Below, piece after piece: positions 36,070 through 44,422 of a stretch of 64,000 bases of DNA (the stretch's first letter is position 1; each line of letters opens with the position of its first letter). The translations under genes were made by a program, and so were the position numbers. This DNA is from Pleurocapsales cyanobacterium LEGE 06147. GTDB taxonomy: Bacteria > Cyanobacteriota > Cyanobacteriia > Cyanobacteriales > Xenococcaceae. The stretch is taken from assembly GCA_015207585.1 (NCBI GenBank), contig JADEWQ010000009.1, positions 1 to 64,000 on the forward strand, written 5' to 3'. The notes beneath the pieces are model-generated. The model searched no databases. It had not been told where the DNA came from and saw only the letters and a program-made list of their open reading frames with translations.

Positions 36070-36324
36070 ATGAAAGTAATAACTTTTACTGAAGCAAGAA
36101 ATAAACTAAAAAACGTTTTAGATCGAGTGGTTGAGGATGCCGACTATACTATAATCACTAGGCGAGATGCTGATAATGCTGTAGTTATGTCTTTAGACTA
36201 TTTCAATAGTCTGCTAGAAACCGTTCATTTGCTTAAGTCTCCTGCTAATGCAGTTCATTTAGAAAAATCGATCGCCCAGTATAGACAGGGACAGGTAACA
36301 GAGAAAGACTTATTAGATGAGTAG
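36070..36324 (+). CDS. yefM: YefM/Phd-family antitoxin
   Basis: 84 residues. The N-terminal DNA-binding part reads VITFTEARNKLKNVLDRVVEDADYTIITRRDADNAVVMSLDYFNSL, a YefM consensus, and the acidic tail contacts the toxin. It overlaps the toxin gene by 8 bases, implying translational coupling. It probably represses its own promoter together with YoeB. Confidence 0.9.
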   Translation: MKVITFTEARNKLKNVLDRVVEDADYTIITRRDADNAVVMSLDYFNSLLETVHLLKSPANAVHLEKSIAQYRQGQVTEKDLLDE

Positions 36325-36580
36325 TCGGAAACTAGCTTGGACTGATGAAGCTTGGGATAGCTACATTTATTGGCAGACTCAAGACAAGAAGACGCTTAGA
36401 AGAATTAATAAGTTGATTCAAGCAACCAAAAAGGCTCCCTTTGAAGGAATCGGCAAACCCGAACCCTTAAAAGAAAATTTATCGGGATTTTGGTCACGTC
36501 GTATTGATGATACTAATCGCCTTGTCTATGCAGTAGATGATAACTATTTAACGATTATTTCTTGTCGGTATCATTATTAA
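36317..36580 (+). CDS. yoeB: YoeB/Txe-family ribosome-dependent mRNA interferase
   Basis: 87 residues of the RelE/YoeB fold: LAWTDEAWDSYIYWQTQDKKTLRRINKLIQATKKAPFEGIGKPEPL, then LSGFWSRRIDDTNRLVYAV and a final ISCRYHY. Catalytic Glu, Arg and the C-terminal His-Tyr end are retained, so the toxin looks active. Cotranscribed with yefM. Confidence 0.92.
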   Translation: MSSRKLAWTDEAWDSYIYWQTQDKKTLRRINKLIQATKKAPFEGIGKPEPLKENLSGFWSRRIDDTNRLVYAVDDNYLTIISCRYHY

Positions 36581-36937
36581 AAATCAAAAAATATCTTATT
36601 TATCTTTTAAAGCGATCGCTCTTAGAAAGTATGTTAATAATTTATTGAATTACCTGGCTTAAAACGGAATTAGTCTTGTAATTATTGCGATCGTCTTATT
36701 GATTTGTAAAATAAAAATATCTCAATCATAATCGCAAACCTAAAGAGTTTATAAGCCCCGTTCCGTTGTAGCAAGTGGCGTTTGAAGAATGAAACCCAAC
36801 AACTATAAGCAATAGATGGGTTTCGCGCTTCGCTCTACCCATCCTACCAATAATTAGGTTGACCTACTTAGTAATGCGATCGCACAATTCGAAATTTTTA
36901 ATTTTTATGCAAAAAATATAATAAAGAAGTGGCTTAA
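36581..36937. other. Intergenic region with a common palindromic repeat
   Basis: No gene is seen. GATGGGT (36815) and ACCCATC (36837) bracket CGCGCTTCGCT, forming a small hairpin of the kind scattered through cyanobacterial genomes. The remainder is AT-rich. Confidence 0.5.
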
Positions 36938-37102
36938 ATGTCCGTTCAAATTGAATCCGCTCTAAAAGATATTCTCAATAAATTTGATAAAAAATTAGAT
37001 AAATTAGACGAGAAATTTACTCGTAAACTAGACGTTTTTAGTAAAGATGTTACCGCCTTAAAAGTTGATGTTGCTACAATTAAAAGTCAAGAATTTGATT
37101 AA
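36938..37102 (+). CDS. Short coiled-coil ORF, possibly a fragment
   Basis: 54 residues from ATG 36938: MSVQIESALKDILNKFDKKL and then DKLDEKFTRKLDVFSKDVTALKVDVATIKSQ. The heptad pattern predicts a coiled coil. It resembles the first third of longer cyanobacterial coiled-coil proteins that begin with MSVQ, so it may be a truncated remnant. No clear ribosome-binding site. Confidence 0.45.
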   Translation: MSVQIESALKDILNKFDKKLDKLDEKFTRKLDVFSKDVTALKVDVATIKSQEFD

Positions 37103-37107
37103 ACTTT

Positions 37108-37135
37108 GTAAGGGTGTTTTGCAAAACACCCCTAC
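37108..37135. terminator. Hairpin repeat between the coiled-coil ORF and a solute-binding gene
   Basis: GTA-AGGGTGTTTTG pairs with CAAAACACCC-CTAC (13 bp, one mismatch). This AGGGGTGTTTTGC-type palindrome is widespread in cyanobacteria and here separates two convergent genes, where it could act as a terminator. Confidence 0.55.
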
Positions 37136-37139
37136 GATT

Positions 37140-38453
37140 TTATATTTGTTGCTGATTCCACTCTTCAGCTGCATCTGCAACAGCTTGTTCTACAGTTTTT
37201 TCTCCTAACATTGCCGCCTGTAAATTTTCATAAATTGCCTTTTGCAGCTTATTGAGGTCTTTCATCGCCGGAATTAATACTTCTGCATCCTCTAATTGAA
37301 CTGCACTTACTTTCCGTGCTTGTTCTACTGGAGTAGTTGTTTGTTGTTGTTCTAGTTCCTGAATATACTTTTCTACCGCCTCGACAGTAGAAGGAAGTAC
37401 ATTCGCTTCTTTGGCAAAAGCCAACTGATTTTCTGTATTGGTAACATACAGGGCAAATTCTACAGCTTCTTCTGGTTTGTCTGTATTGCGGGGAACGACT
37501 AAATTCATCACCGCCACATTTTTCTTGCCAGTTTCTCCAGTAATTTGAGGTGCAGCAGCAGAAACAGCCGCAACTGTCGGCGCGTTGTTGGCGATCGTCT
37601 CTAAAAACTCTGCTCCCGAGGATAGTAAGGCTGTCTCTCCAGCTTGATACAATTCAATAGCATGGCGATGACCCTGGGTGAGAACTTCTGGAGGCAGAAG
37701 TCCCTGCTTATACAAATCTACCCAATAGCGAAAAGCTTCTACTCCAGCAGAATTATTAAAAGCTGCTTTCCCTTCTTCATCGACTAACTCTACTCCCATT
37801 TGAACGAAGGATTCTAACACTTCACTAGAATCGCCAGGAACAAAAGTAACAAAGAAGGCATATTTACCAGTTTTCGCCTTAATCTGTTTAGCTACTTCTG
37901 CTAGTTCGGCATAAGTTGCTGGTGGCTGAGTCAAGTTTGCCTCTTTTAACAATTCTTGGTTGTAGATAGTTACTCTGGTTGTTAGATACCAAGGAATACC
38001 AAAAGTAGAAAGATTACAGGTTGTGTCTTGGCAAACTTCAATAGTGCTGGCTTCCCAAATCTTTGGTAGATAGGCTTGTTTTACCTCTAGCGAGACTACT
38101 TCATTCAAACTCAACCAAGCATTACGAGTTGCTAATTGGGAGGCAAAATTGGGATTGAGGTTGACTACATCCGGTGCTGTTTGAGCCGACATAGAAGTTA
38201 AAATTTTACTTTCCATTGCCGACCAAGGTACATCTACCCAACGTACTTTTACTGCTTGGTTTGCTGTTTCAAAATTAGTATTTAACCGAGCAAAATAGTC
38301 ATTAAATTGTGGTTGAAGTTGCATCGTCCAAAATTCTAGTTCCTGAGAACTCGATGTAGAAGAAGGAGCTGGCTGACAACTAAATAGCCAACTGGATAAT
38401 AAACCGATCGCAAACCATAAACTTATTTTTTTGAACGTTAAAATACTTTTCAT
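37140..38453 (-). CDS. Family 1 extracellular solute-binding lipoprotein
   Basis: 437 residues, a sugar-type ABC substrate-binding protein. A signal sequence (about 10-24) ends in the lipobox LFSC, so the mature protein is a lipoprotein. ELEFWTMQLQPQFNDYFARLNTNFE and the middle FGIPWYLTTRVTIYNQELLKEANL match family 1 (MalE-like). No permease or ATPase gene is next to it, so it may be served by a distant transporter. Preceded by a 360-base gap toward pilM. Confidence 0.85.
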   Translation of the reverse strand: MKSILTFKKISLWFAIGLLSSWLFSCQPAPSSTSSSQELEFWTMQLQPQFNDYFARLNTNFETANQAVKVRWVDVPWSAMESKILTSMSAQTAPDVVNLNPNFASQLATRNAWLSLNEVVSLEVKQAYLPKIWEASTIEVCQDTTCNLSTFGIPWYLTTRVTIYNQELLKEANLTQPPATYAELAEVAKQIKAKTGKYAFFVTFVPGDSSEVLESFVQMGVELVDEEGKAAFNNSAGVEAFRYWVDLYKQGLLPPEVLTQGHRHAIELYQAGETALLSSGAEFLETIANNAPTVAAVSAAAPQITGETGKKNVAVMNLVVPRNTDKPEEAVEFALYVTNTENQLAFAKEANVLPSTVEAVEKYIQELEQQQTTTPVEQARKVSAVQLEDAEVLIPAMKDLNKLQKAIYENLQAAMLGEKTVEQAVADAAEEWNQQQI

Positions 38454-38817
38454 TAATTTTAAACTCGGATAAAGTGCTAGTTAAATTAACTAATAAATAA
38501 GTGTGAGCGACCCTTACGCGATCTCAACTATACTATGACAAATTAAGAAAAAATTTTCGGTAAAACCACTTAATTGGAAAAAAAAATTTAGCAGCTAAAA
38601 TGTCCAACATGAGTTAGGATTAGCAAAATTTAATCCGCTCATTATTTTACTTTTAACCAAAGAATCCGCAAGCAATAAAGCAAATAAAAAAAATATGTAA
38701 TAAATTTAGGCAGCGGATTTATATAGCGTGTATTAATTAGGGATCGATGCTCCATGAAAATAACTTAGGTAATTATTAATTATAATTAGCGATCGCCAAA
38801 CGATTAAGGATATATAT
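38454..38817. other. Divergent promoter region between the solute-binding gene and pilM
   Basis: AT-rich, with no gene. It should contain promoters for both neighbours. TAATTATTAATTATAATTA near 38770 is a partial palindrome. A HIP1 octamer is near 38790. No riboswitch was recognised. Confidence 0.4.
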
Positions 38818-39927
38818 ATGCTTGGTAATTTAACTAATCCTTTTGCTCCCAAAACTAAAGGCGTGGGCTTAGAAATCAATCCACAACAAATTAATATCGT
38901 GCAGATTACTAAACAACGCCAACAGTATAAGCTGCTTAAAAATATATCCGTAGAAGTTCCCGAAGGAATATATGAAGATGGACAAATTGTTGATTCGTTG
39001 ACTTTGTCAGAGCTGATTAAAGATACTTTCAAACAACACAGAGTTAATGCCAAGCAAGTGACAACTGCTGTCCCCATGCGAGAAGCTATCATCCGCATTA
39101 TTCCCGTTCCTGCCGAACTGGACGAGGAGGAATTGCGGGATATGGTATTAGTCCACGAAGCAAGCATGTATCTTCCCTATCCCCGTGAAGAAGTAGACCT
39201 AGATTATCAGAAACTCGGTTATTTTATCGATGAAGATGGCATCGAAAAAGTAAATGTATTGCTAGTCGCAACTAAGCGGGAAGTAACCGACCTTTATCTC
39301 GAAATTTTTGAGCAAGCAGACCTAAAAATAGATGTCTTAGAAATTAATAGTTTTGCACTGATCAGGACCATTAGAGAACAACTGCGTCAATTTGGTTCTA
39401 AAGAAGCGGTAGTCCTCGTAGATATTGAATTTGATAGCACGGAAATTGCCATTATCGTCGAAGGAGTTCCTCAATTTTCGCGAACCGTACCCATCGGTAC
39501 CTACCAAATGCGTAGTGCTCTTTCCCAAGCGATGGGTTTACCAGACTCTAGAGATACAGAATTATTACAAGAGATGGCATTAATCCTCACTGCTACCGAC
39601 GATACTCAAGCGGAAACGGGTTTGACCGCTATTAATCCAGGGATGGCTGCTTTGGTAAGAATTTTGGGAGAACTGGTCGATGAGCTAGGTCGTTCTATCA
39701 ATTTCTATTTAAATCAAAGCGAGGATTTGGAAATAGCCCAATTACTGCTGGCGGGACCGGGGGCAGGAATTGGACAGATAGATGAGTTTTTTACCCAAAG
39801 ACTCAATTTACCTACCATGCAAATCGACCCCGTAGCTGCCTTAGCTTTGGAAGTAAACGAACAAATTCCCCTAGTAAAACGCCCTGGTTTGGGTATTGTT
39901 CTAGGTTTAGGTATTCGGAAGGTGTAA
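38818..39927 (+). CDS. pilM: Type IV pilus assembly protein PilM
   Basis: 369-residue actin-like ATPase on the cytoplasmic face of the type IV pilus machine. Phosphate-binding regions are GVGLEINPQQINIVQITKQ near the start and VVLVDIEFDSTEIAIIVEG near residue 200; QLLLAGPGAGIGQIDEFF near 310 is the adenosine-site part. It opens a four-gene run, pilM-N-O-Q, with 4- and 2-base gaps between the first three genes, required for motility and DNA uptake. Confidence 0.93.
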   Translation: MLGNLTNPFAPKTKGVGLEINPQQINIVQITKQRQQYKLLKNISVEVPEGIYEDGQIVDSLTLSELIKDTFKQHRVNAKQVTTAVPMREAIIRIIPVPAELDEEELRDMVLVHEASMYLPYPREEVDLDYQKLGYFIDEDGIEKVNVLLVATKREVTDLYLEIFEQADLKIDVLEINSFALIRTIREQLRQFGSKEAVVLVDIEFDSTEIAIIVEGVPQFSRTVPIGTYQMRSALSQAMGLPDSRDTELLQEMALILTATDDTQAETGLTAINPGMAALVRILGELVDELGRSINFYLNQSEDLEIAQLLLAGPGAGIGQIDEFFTQRLNLPTMQIDPVAALALEVNEQIPLVKRPGLGIVLGLGIRKV

Positions 39928-39931
39928 ATAA

Positions 39932-40675
39932 ATGTATAGTCTAGACGTTAATTTTCTTAAAGATCGGGGGTTAGATGCAACCTCAAAAGCTGCCACTCTA
40001 ACGGAGAAACCCAAAAAACCAATTACTGATAAGTTGCCTATCCTGGTAGGAGCGATCGCAGCTCTGTTGTTACCTGCTGCTACCTTTGGCTACCTCAAAA
40101 AGATTGAAGCAAAGCAAGCGGCGGCAGAGAAAAGTATTCAGGATATTGAAGCTGAAATAGCCAGTGTTAATAATCAAAACCAAAAAATTGACCAGCTAAA
40201 GTCCCAAGTCCAGGCAATTAAACAAGAAAACCAAGCTCTGGTAGGTGTTTTTGAGAAAATCAAACCCTGGTCTGCCATTTTACAGGAGGTGAGCGATCGC
40301 ACGCCCCCAGGAGTTCAGATTGACTCTCTCACCCAAAGTGGTTCGGCAGAAGGTATTCAGTTGGCGATCGCCGGAACTGCCCGTTCTTACGACGACATCA
40401 ACGATTTCGTTTTGTTTTTGCAACGTTCTCCCTTTTTCAACGGACAAAAAATTACCTTAAACGGTGCTAGCGTCGCCCCTCTTTCTGTGGAAATTACCAA
40501 CCAAGACGACTTGCCGGAGAATGCGTCAATTGAAATTCCCCAGGGAGTTAAATACACGATTGGCGCCCAATTGAGTAATACTCCAGCTTCCAAACTAATT
40601 CGGGAAATAGAAAGTAAAGGTTCTGTTGGCATGGTCACTCGGTTGAAAATCTTAGAGCACAAAGGAGTTTTTTAA
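39932..40675 (+). CDS. pilN: Type IV pilus assembly protein PilN
   Basis: 247 residues. The N-terminus YSLDVNFLKDRG corresponds to the INLLP-type motif that fits a groove on PilM. One membrane helix (about 34-55), a coiled coil (about 60-100) and a ferredoxin-like domain (about 110-245) follow. It starts 4 bases after pilM. It forms a heterodimer with PilO. Confidence 0.88.
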   Translation: MYSLDVNFLKDRGLDATSKAATLTEKPKKPITDKLPILVGAIAALLLPAATFGYLKKIEAKQAAAEKSIQDIEAEIASVNNQNQKIDQLKSQVQAIKQENQALVGVFEKIKPWSAILQEVSDRTPPGVQIDSLTQSGSAEGIQLAIAGTARSYDDINDFVLFLQRSPFFNGQKITLNGASVAPLSVEITNQDDLPENASIEIPQGVKYTIGAQLSNTPASKLIREIESKGSVGMVTRLKILEHKGVF

Positions 40676-40677
40676 AC

Positions 40678-41424
40678 ATGACACTAGCAGATGATTTTAT
40701 TAGTGAAGACGGTTCGGAATTAGCAGCAGATTATCCGACAGCTTTTGGGATTACTTTTACTCCGACAGTCAGTGGAATTGTTCTAGCAGTTGTGGGACTA
40801 GTGGGAGCAGGTTATATATTTATGAATATGGTAAAGCCGGCTCTAGAAAGCTATGAACAAGTCAAAAGTCAACAGCAGGAAAAACAAGGTCAAATAGATC
40901 GGCTCAAATCGGGAGATTTACAGCAGCAAGTTACTAATCTCAATGCCGAGTTGCAAGCAGAACAAGATTTAAAGTCGAGAATTCTCACTTTATTTACTAA
41001 CGAAAAAGATTTGGATACCTTACTGCTCGATCTCAGTAGTTTTATTGCTGCCAATCAAGGAAAGTTGATTAATTACACCCCAGATAGCAGCGTAGTTACC
41101 ATCCAAGATGGCTCGTTGGGTACTGAAGTCAATGGCAAACTGAAAAAAATCAGTATTGCTTTGGAAATAGAAGGTACTTTTTCTCAGATTCAAGCAATTT
41201 TAAGAGATTTAGAACGGTTGCAACCTCTCTTAGTCGTACAAAGCTATAGCTCTAAGGTAAGCCAACCACCAACAGCAGTTTTATCTGTCAGTACAGGTGA
41301 ATTAGTTCCCTCTAAGGAAGCCAAACTGCAAACTCAATTGAAGCTAGATGCCATCTTGCCTCTAAGTCCACAAGAACAAGAGCAAGCCGAGCAACAAAAC
41401 GAAGAAGAAAAATCAGAGAGCTAA
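40678..41424 (+). CDS. pilO: Type IV pilus assembly protein PilO
   Basis: 248 residues. The short cytoplasmic start is followed by a membrane helix (about 30-52), a coiled coil (about 58-100) and a periplasmic ferredoxin-like domain. The C-terminal tail is Gln/Glu-rich. Sits 2 bases after pilN, as expected for the coupled PilN-PilO pair that bridges PilM and the PilQ secretin. Confidence 0.86.
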   Translation: MTLADDFISEDGSELAADYPTAFGITFTPTVSGIVLAVVGLVGAGYIFMNMVKPALESYEQVKSQQQEKQGQIDRLKSGDLQQQVTNLNAELQAEQDLKSRILTLFTNEKDLDTLLLDLSSFIAANQGKLINYTPDSSVVTIQDGSLGTEVNGKLKKISIALEIEGTFSQIQAILRDLERLQPLLVVQSYSSKVSQPPTAVLSVSTGELVPSKEAKLQTQLKLDAILPLSPQEQEQAEQQNEEEKSES

Positions 41425-41452
41425 CTAAATAAATTAGGTTGAGGAGTCGAAC

Positions 41453-43858
41453 GTGAACAAATATCAAAATCCCATAAGTTTTTTGACGGGAGTAACTCTC
41501 TTACTTGCAGCAACCCCGTCTTCTCAAGCTGTTAATAACCAAATTACTAGGGTAAAATTAAACACCAGCAGTCAGGGAATTGAACTGAGATTGAGCAAAT
41601 CTGGGACATCAGCGGGACAAGAAGATCGCCCTTCTTTTTTTACCATCAGTCGAGGTAACACTCTAGAAACCCATCTGATCGACACGAAGCTAAACTTACC
41701 TGAAGGAACTAACTTTCGTAAAGAGAATCCTTTCCCTGGTATAAAAGCAGTAGAAGTCAATCAGCTAGATAAAAGACACGCCCAGATCGCGATCGCCGGA
41801 GGCGCGCCAGGGGCAATCGCGGCAGAAAAAGGAATTCCCGTCGGACAGATGCTGCAGGAACAAGAAGAACTAATCTTCAATTTAAGCGCACAAACAACAG
41901 CTAAAGACAACCAAACAAATCTTATTGCTCAAATACCGACCCATAGCGAACAAAGATCCGTTCCTCAAACTAATCCTTCCCAGGCTCCAGATGTCTTAGT
42001 TCCCAACCCCCAAGTTGTGATAGAAGATACTAATAGCAATCCCGATGATTTTGTCCGGGGAGAAGAACCGACTCAACCTTCTTTACCCAGAGCAGTTGCT
42101 CCTGCTGTAGGCGATATGGCTGTTTCTAATATCGATACTAGCCCAGAGGCGATCGATCTTGGCTCGTCAGTACTGGTTCCCCGCTTGGTCTTGCGAGAGG
42201 CACCCGTCAGAGAAGTTTTATCCTTACTGGCTCGTTCTGCAGGCTTAAACTTAGTTTTTACCGATACCCAGACAAAAGCAGAAGGAGAAGGAGCACAGGG
42301 ACAAGCTCAAACTGGAGAACAAACTATTTCTCTCGACTTAGAAAATGAACCAGTTCAAGAAGTATTTAATTCGGTACTACTAGTTTCTGGATTAAATGCT
42401 AACCGCAAAGGAAATACCATCTATGTAGGTAGTAATTTACCAGCCCAAGCGCGAAATCTGATCAGTCGTACTCTCCGCCTCAATCAAGTTCGTGCCGAAA
42501 ATGCCGCTCTATTCCTTGCCAGTCAAGGAGCAGAAGGACAAAGATTAGTTACAGAAATTAATGAAGTAGTCGATCCAGAAACCGGTAGAGTCGTTCAGAG
42601 AACAGAAAGACCCGCAACGCTACAAAGCTTGAGTCCTGGTGGGGAAGGTCAGAATGCTCAAGGTACTGCTCCTTCCTTGCTGAGAGGATTGCAAATATCT
42701 ACAGATGACCGCCTCAACTCGATTACTCTGGTGGGAGAACCTCGTAAAGTACAGTTTGCTACTGCTCTGTTGACTCAATTAGATGCCCGTCGCCGTCAGG
42801 TAGCCGTCAATGTCAAGGTAATTGACGTTAATTTGTTAAACCAAGATCTGTTTAACAGTAGTTTTTCTTTTGGTATTAACGATACCTTCTTCGTTCAAGA
42901 CCAAGGAACGGCTCTTCTAAATTTTGGCGATACAAGGTCTCCTAGTGCAGCCCAGGTAAGAGGAAGTCAGTTTTCTCCATCTATAGTCCCCTTTCAAGTT
43001 CCTGGAGCTGAACTAGCTCCTTTCTTTGACATACAAAATGCTCCTTTCGACAATATTACTCCTGGCTTGAATAATTTTACTGATACTATTGCTCCCTATG
43101 CTCGTCCTAACTTTGGTACAAACAATAATCCCTTTCAGCCTGGGGTTTCGGATATTACTCCTAATATAGAAGAAGGAACGGTTGAGTACGAATATAGTCT
43201 TCCTGGCTTGTTCGAGTTTCCGAGAAGATTCTTATCAAGATTAGAAGCGCAAATTACTAACGGTAATGCCAAAGTTCTTACCGACCCAACTTTAGTAGTA
43301 CAGGAAGGTCAACAAGCGACGGTAAAACTAGCTCAAAACATTGTCGAAAGTGTCAGAACAGAGATCGATGCAGAAAGCGGTACCAGAACTATTACCCCAG
43401 TAATTGCCGAAGCAGGTTTAGTTCTCACGGTAAACATTGAAAGAATAGACGACAACGGTTTTATTTCCCTCTCGGTCAGTCCTACTGTCAGTTCTGTTGG
43501 ACAAACTCAAAACTTTGATAGCGGTGGTGGAGCTGTTAACTTACTTAACCTTTTAAGTAAGCGAGAAATCAGTTCCGGCTTGATTCGCCTCAGAGATGGT
43601 CAAACTCTCATTCTTTCTGGAATTATTCAAGATCAAGAGCGGACGACTATTTCTAAGGTGCCGATTTTAGGAGATATTCCTTTGCTCGGTTCTCTATTTA
43701 GGAGTACAGATAAAACTAACGAACGCGCTGAAGTAATCGTTTTACTCACCCCTCAGGTTGTAGATGAACAAGCTGAGTTTGGTTACAATTACAATCCCAG
43801 CAAAGAAGCTCGCCAAATGCTGCAACAGCAAGGCTTTAAGCTTCCCGACACCCCCTAA
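41453..43858 (+). CDS. pilQ: Type IV pilus secretin PilQ
   Basis: 801 residues starting at GTG 41453. A signal peptide ending near SSQA leads to an AMIN domain (about 27-115), which binds peptidoglycan, a Pro/Asn-rich linker, secretin N0/N1 domains (about 245-460) and the C-terminal secretin barrel (about 465-790) ending with LFRSTDKTNERAEVIVLLTPQVVDE. It forms the outer-membrane ring through which pili pass. The gap in the barrel (NTFF...FEFP, Asn/Pro-rich, about 500-590) is typical of cyanobacteria. Confidence 0.93.
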   Translation: MNKYQNPISFLTGVTLLLAATPSSQAVNNQITRVKLNTSSQGIELRLSKSGTSAGQEDRPSFFTISRGNTLETHLIDTKLNLPEGTNFRKENPFPGIKAVEVNQLDKRHAQIAIAGGAPGAIAAEKGIPVGQMLQEQEELIFNLSAQTTAKDNQTNLIAQIPTHSEQRSVPQTNPSQAPDVLVPNPQVVIEDTNSNPDDFVRGEEPTQPSLPRAVAPAVGDMAVSNIDTSPEAIDLGSSVLVPRLVLREAPVREVLSLLARSAGLNLVFTDTQTKAEGEGAQGQAQTGEQTISLDLENEPVQEVFNSVLLVSGLNANRKGNTIYVGSNLPAQARNLISRTLRLNQVRAENAALFLASQGAEGQRLVTEINEVVDPETGRVVQRTERPATLQSLSPGGEGQNAQGTAPSLLRGLQISTDDRLNSITLVGEPRKVQFATALLTQLDARRRQVAVNVKVIDVNLLNQDLFNSSFSFGINDTFFVQDQGTALLNFGDTRSPSAAQVRGSQFSPSIVPFQVPGAELAPFFDIQNAPFDNITPGLNNFTDTIAPYARPNFGTNNNPFQPGVSDITPNIEEGTVEYEYSLPGLFEFPRRFLSRLEAQITNGNAKVLTDPTLVVQEGQQATVKLAQNIVESVRTEIDAESGTRTITPVIAEAGLVLTVNIERIDDNGFISLSVSPTVSSVGQTQNFDSGGGAVNLLNLLSKREISSGLIRLRDGQTLILSGIIQDQERTTISKVPILGDIPLLGSLFRSTDKTNERAEVIVLLTPQVVDEQAEFGYNYNPSKEARQMLQQQGFKLPDTP

Positions 43859-44112
43859 ATCGAGCTTGTCCAACACGCAATTTTAGTGCCTGAAATCGAA
43901 AAAATTGTTGAAATCTGCATCAATTAGTAGTTTCAGCGATCCATATTGGGCAAGTAGAGCTTAGAATAGGTCAGTGAAAACTAGAGCCTATGGCTATTTC
44001 GAGGGCAACTCCCTCTGCTACTGGGTTTGCTAAGTCGATCCTCCAAAACCGAGGTCAGACAAGCAATCCAAATCAAATAAATCACTAATCAAAACATGAA
44101 GGAGTTTTTTGT
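43859..44112. other. hupB leader region with a small ORF
   Basis: An ATG at 43990 opens a 32-codon frame ending at 44088 (MAISRATPSATGFAKSILQN then RGQTSNPNQINH). GAGGG-CAACT-CCCTC inside it forms a hairpin. Whether it is translated is unclear; it could equally be a structured leader of the HU gene. Confidence 0.3.
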
Positions 44113-44394
44113 ATGAATAAAGGTGAATTAGTCGATCAAATTGCTCAGAGAGCTACCGTAACCAAAAAACAAGCTGATGCAGTTTTGAGTGCTGCCATTG
44201 AAGCTATTATGGAAGCTGTCTCTGAAGGAGATAAGGTAACTTTGGTCGGTTTCGGTTCTTTTGAACGCCGTCATCGCAAAGAAAGAGAGGGTCGTAATCC
44301 CAAAACGGGAGAAAAAATGTCAATCCCCGAAACCATGGTGCCTGCTTTTTCTGCTGGTAAACTATTCAAAGATAAAGTTGCACCGACAAAGTAG
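44113..44394 (+). CDS. hup: Histone-like DNA-binding protein HU
   Basis: 93 residues: MNKGELVDQIAQRATVTKKQADAV start, then FGSFERRHRKEREGRNPKTGEKMSIPET, the beta-arm that bends DNA (with the Pro at its tip), and a final FSAGKLFKDKV. Ribosome-binding site AAGGAG lies 9 bases upstream. HU organises the nucleoid. Single copy here. Confidence 0.97.
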   Translation: MNKGELVDQIAQRATVTKKQADAVLSAAIEAIMEAVSEGDKVTLVGFGSFERRHRKEREGRNPKTGEKMSIPETMVPAFSAGKLFKDKVAPTK

Positions 44395-44422
44395 TTTCCA
44401 GATTCCTTAGCTCAATTTCGAT

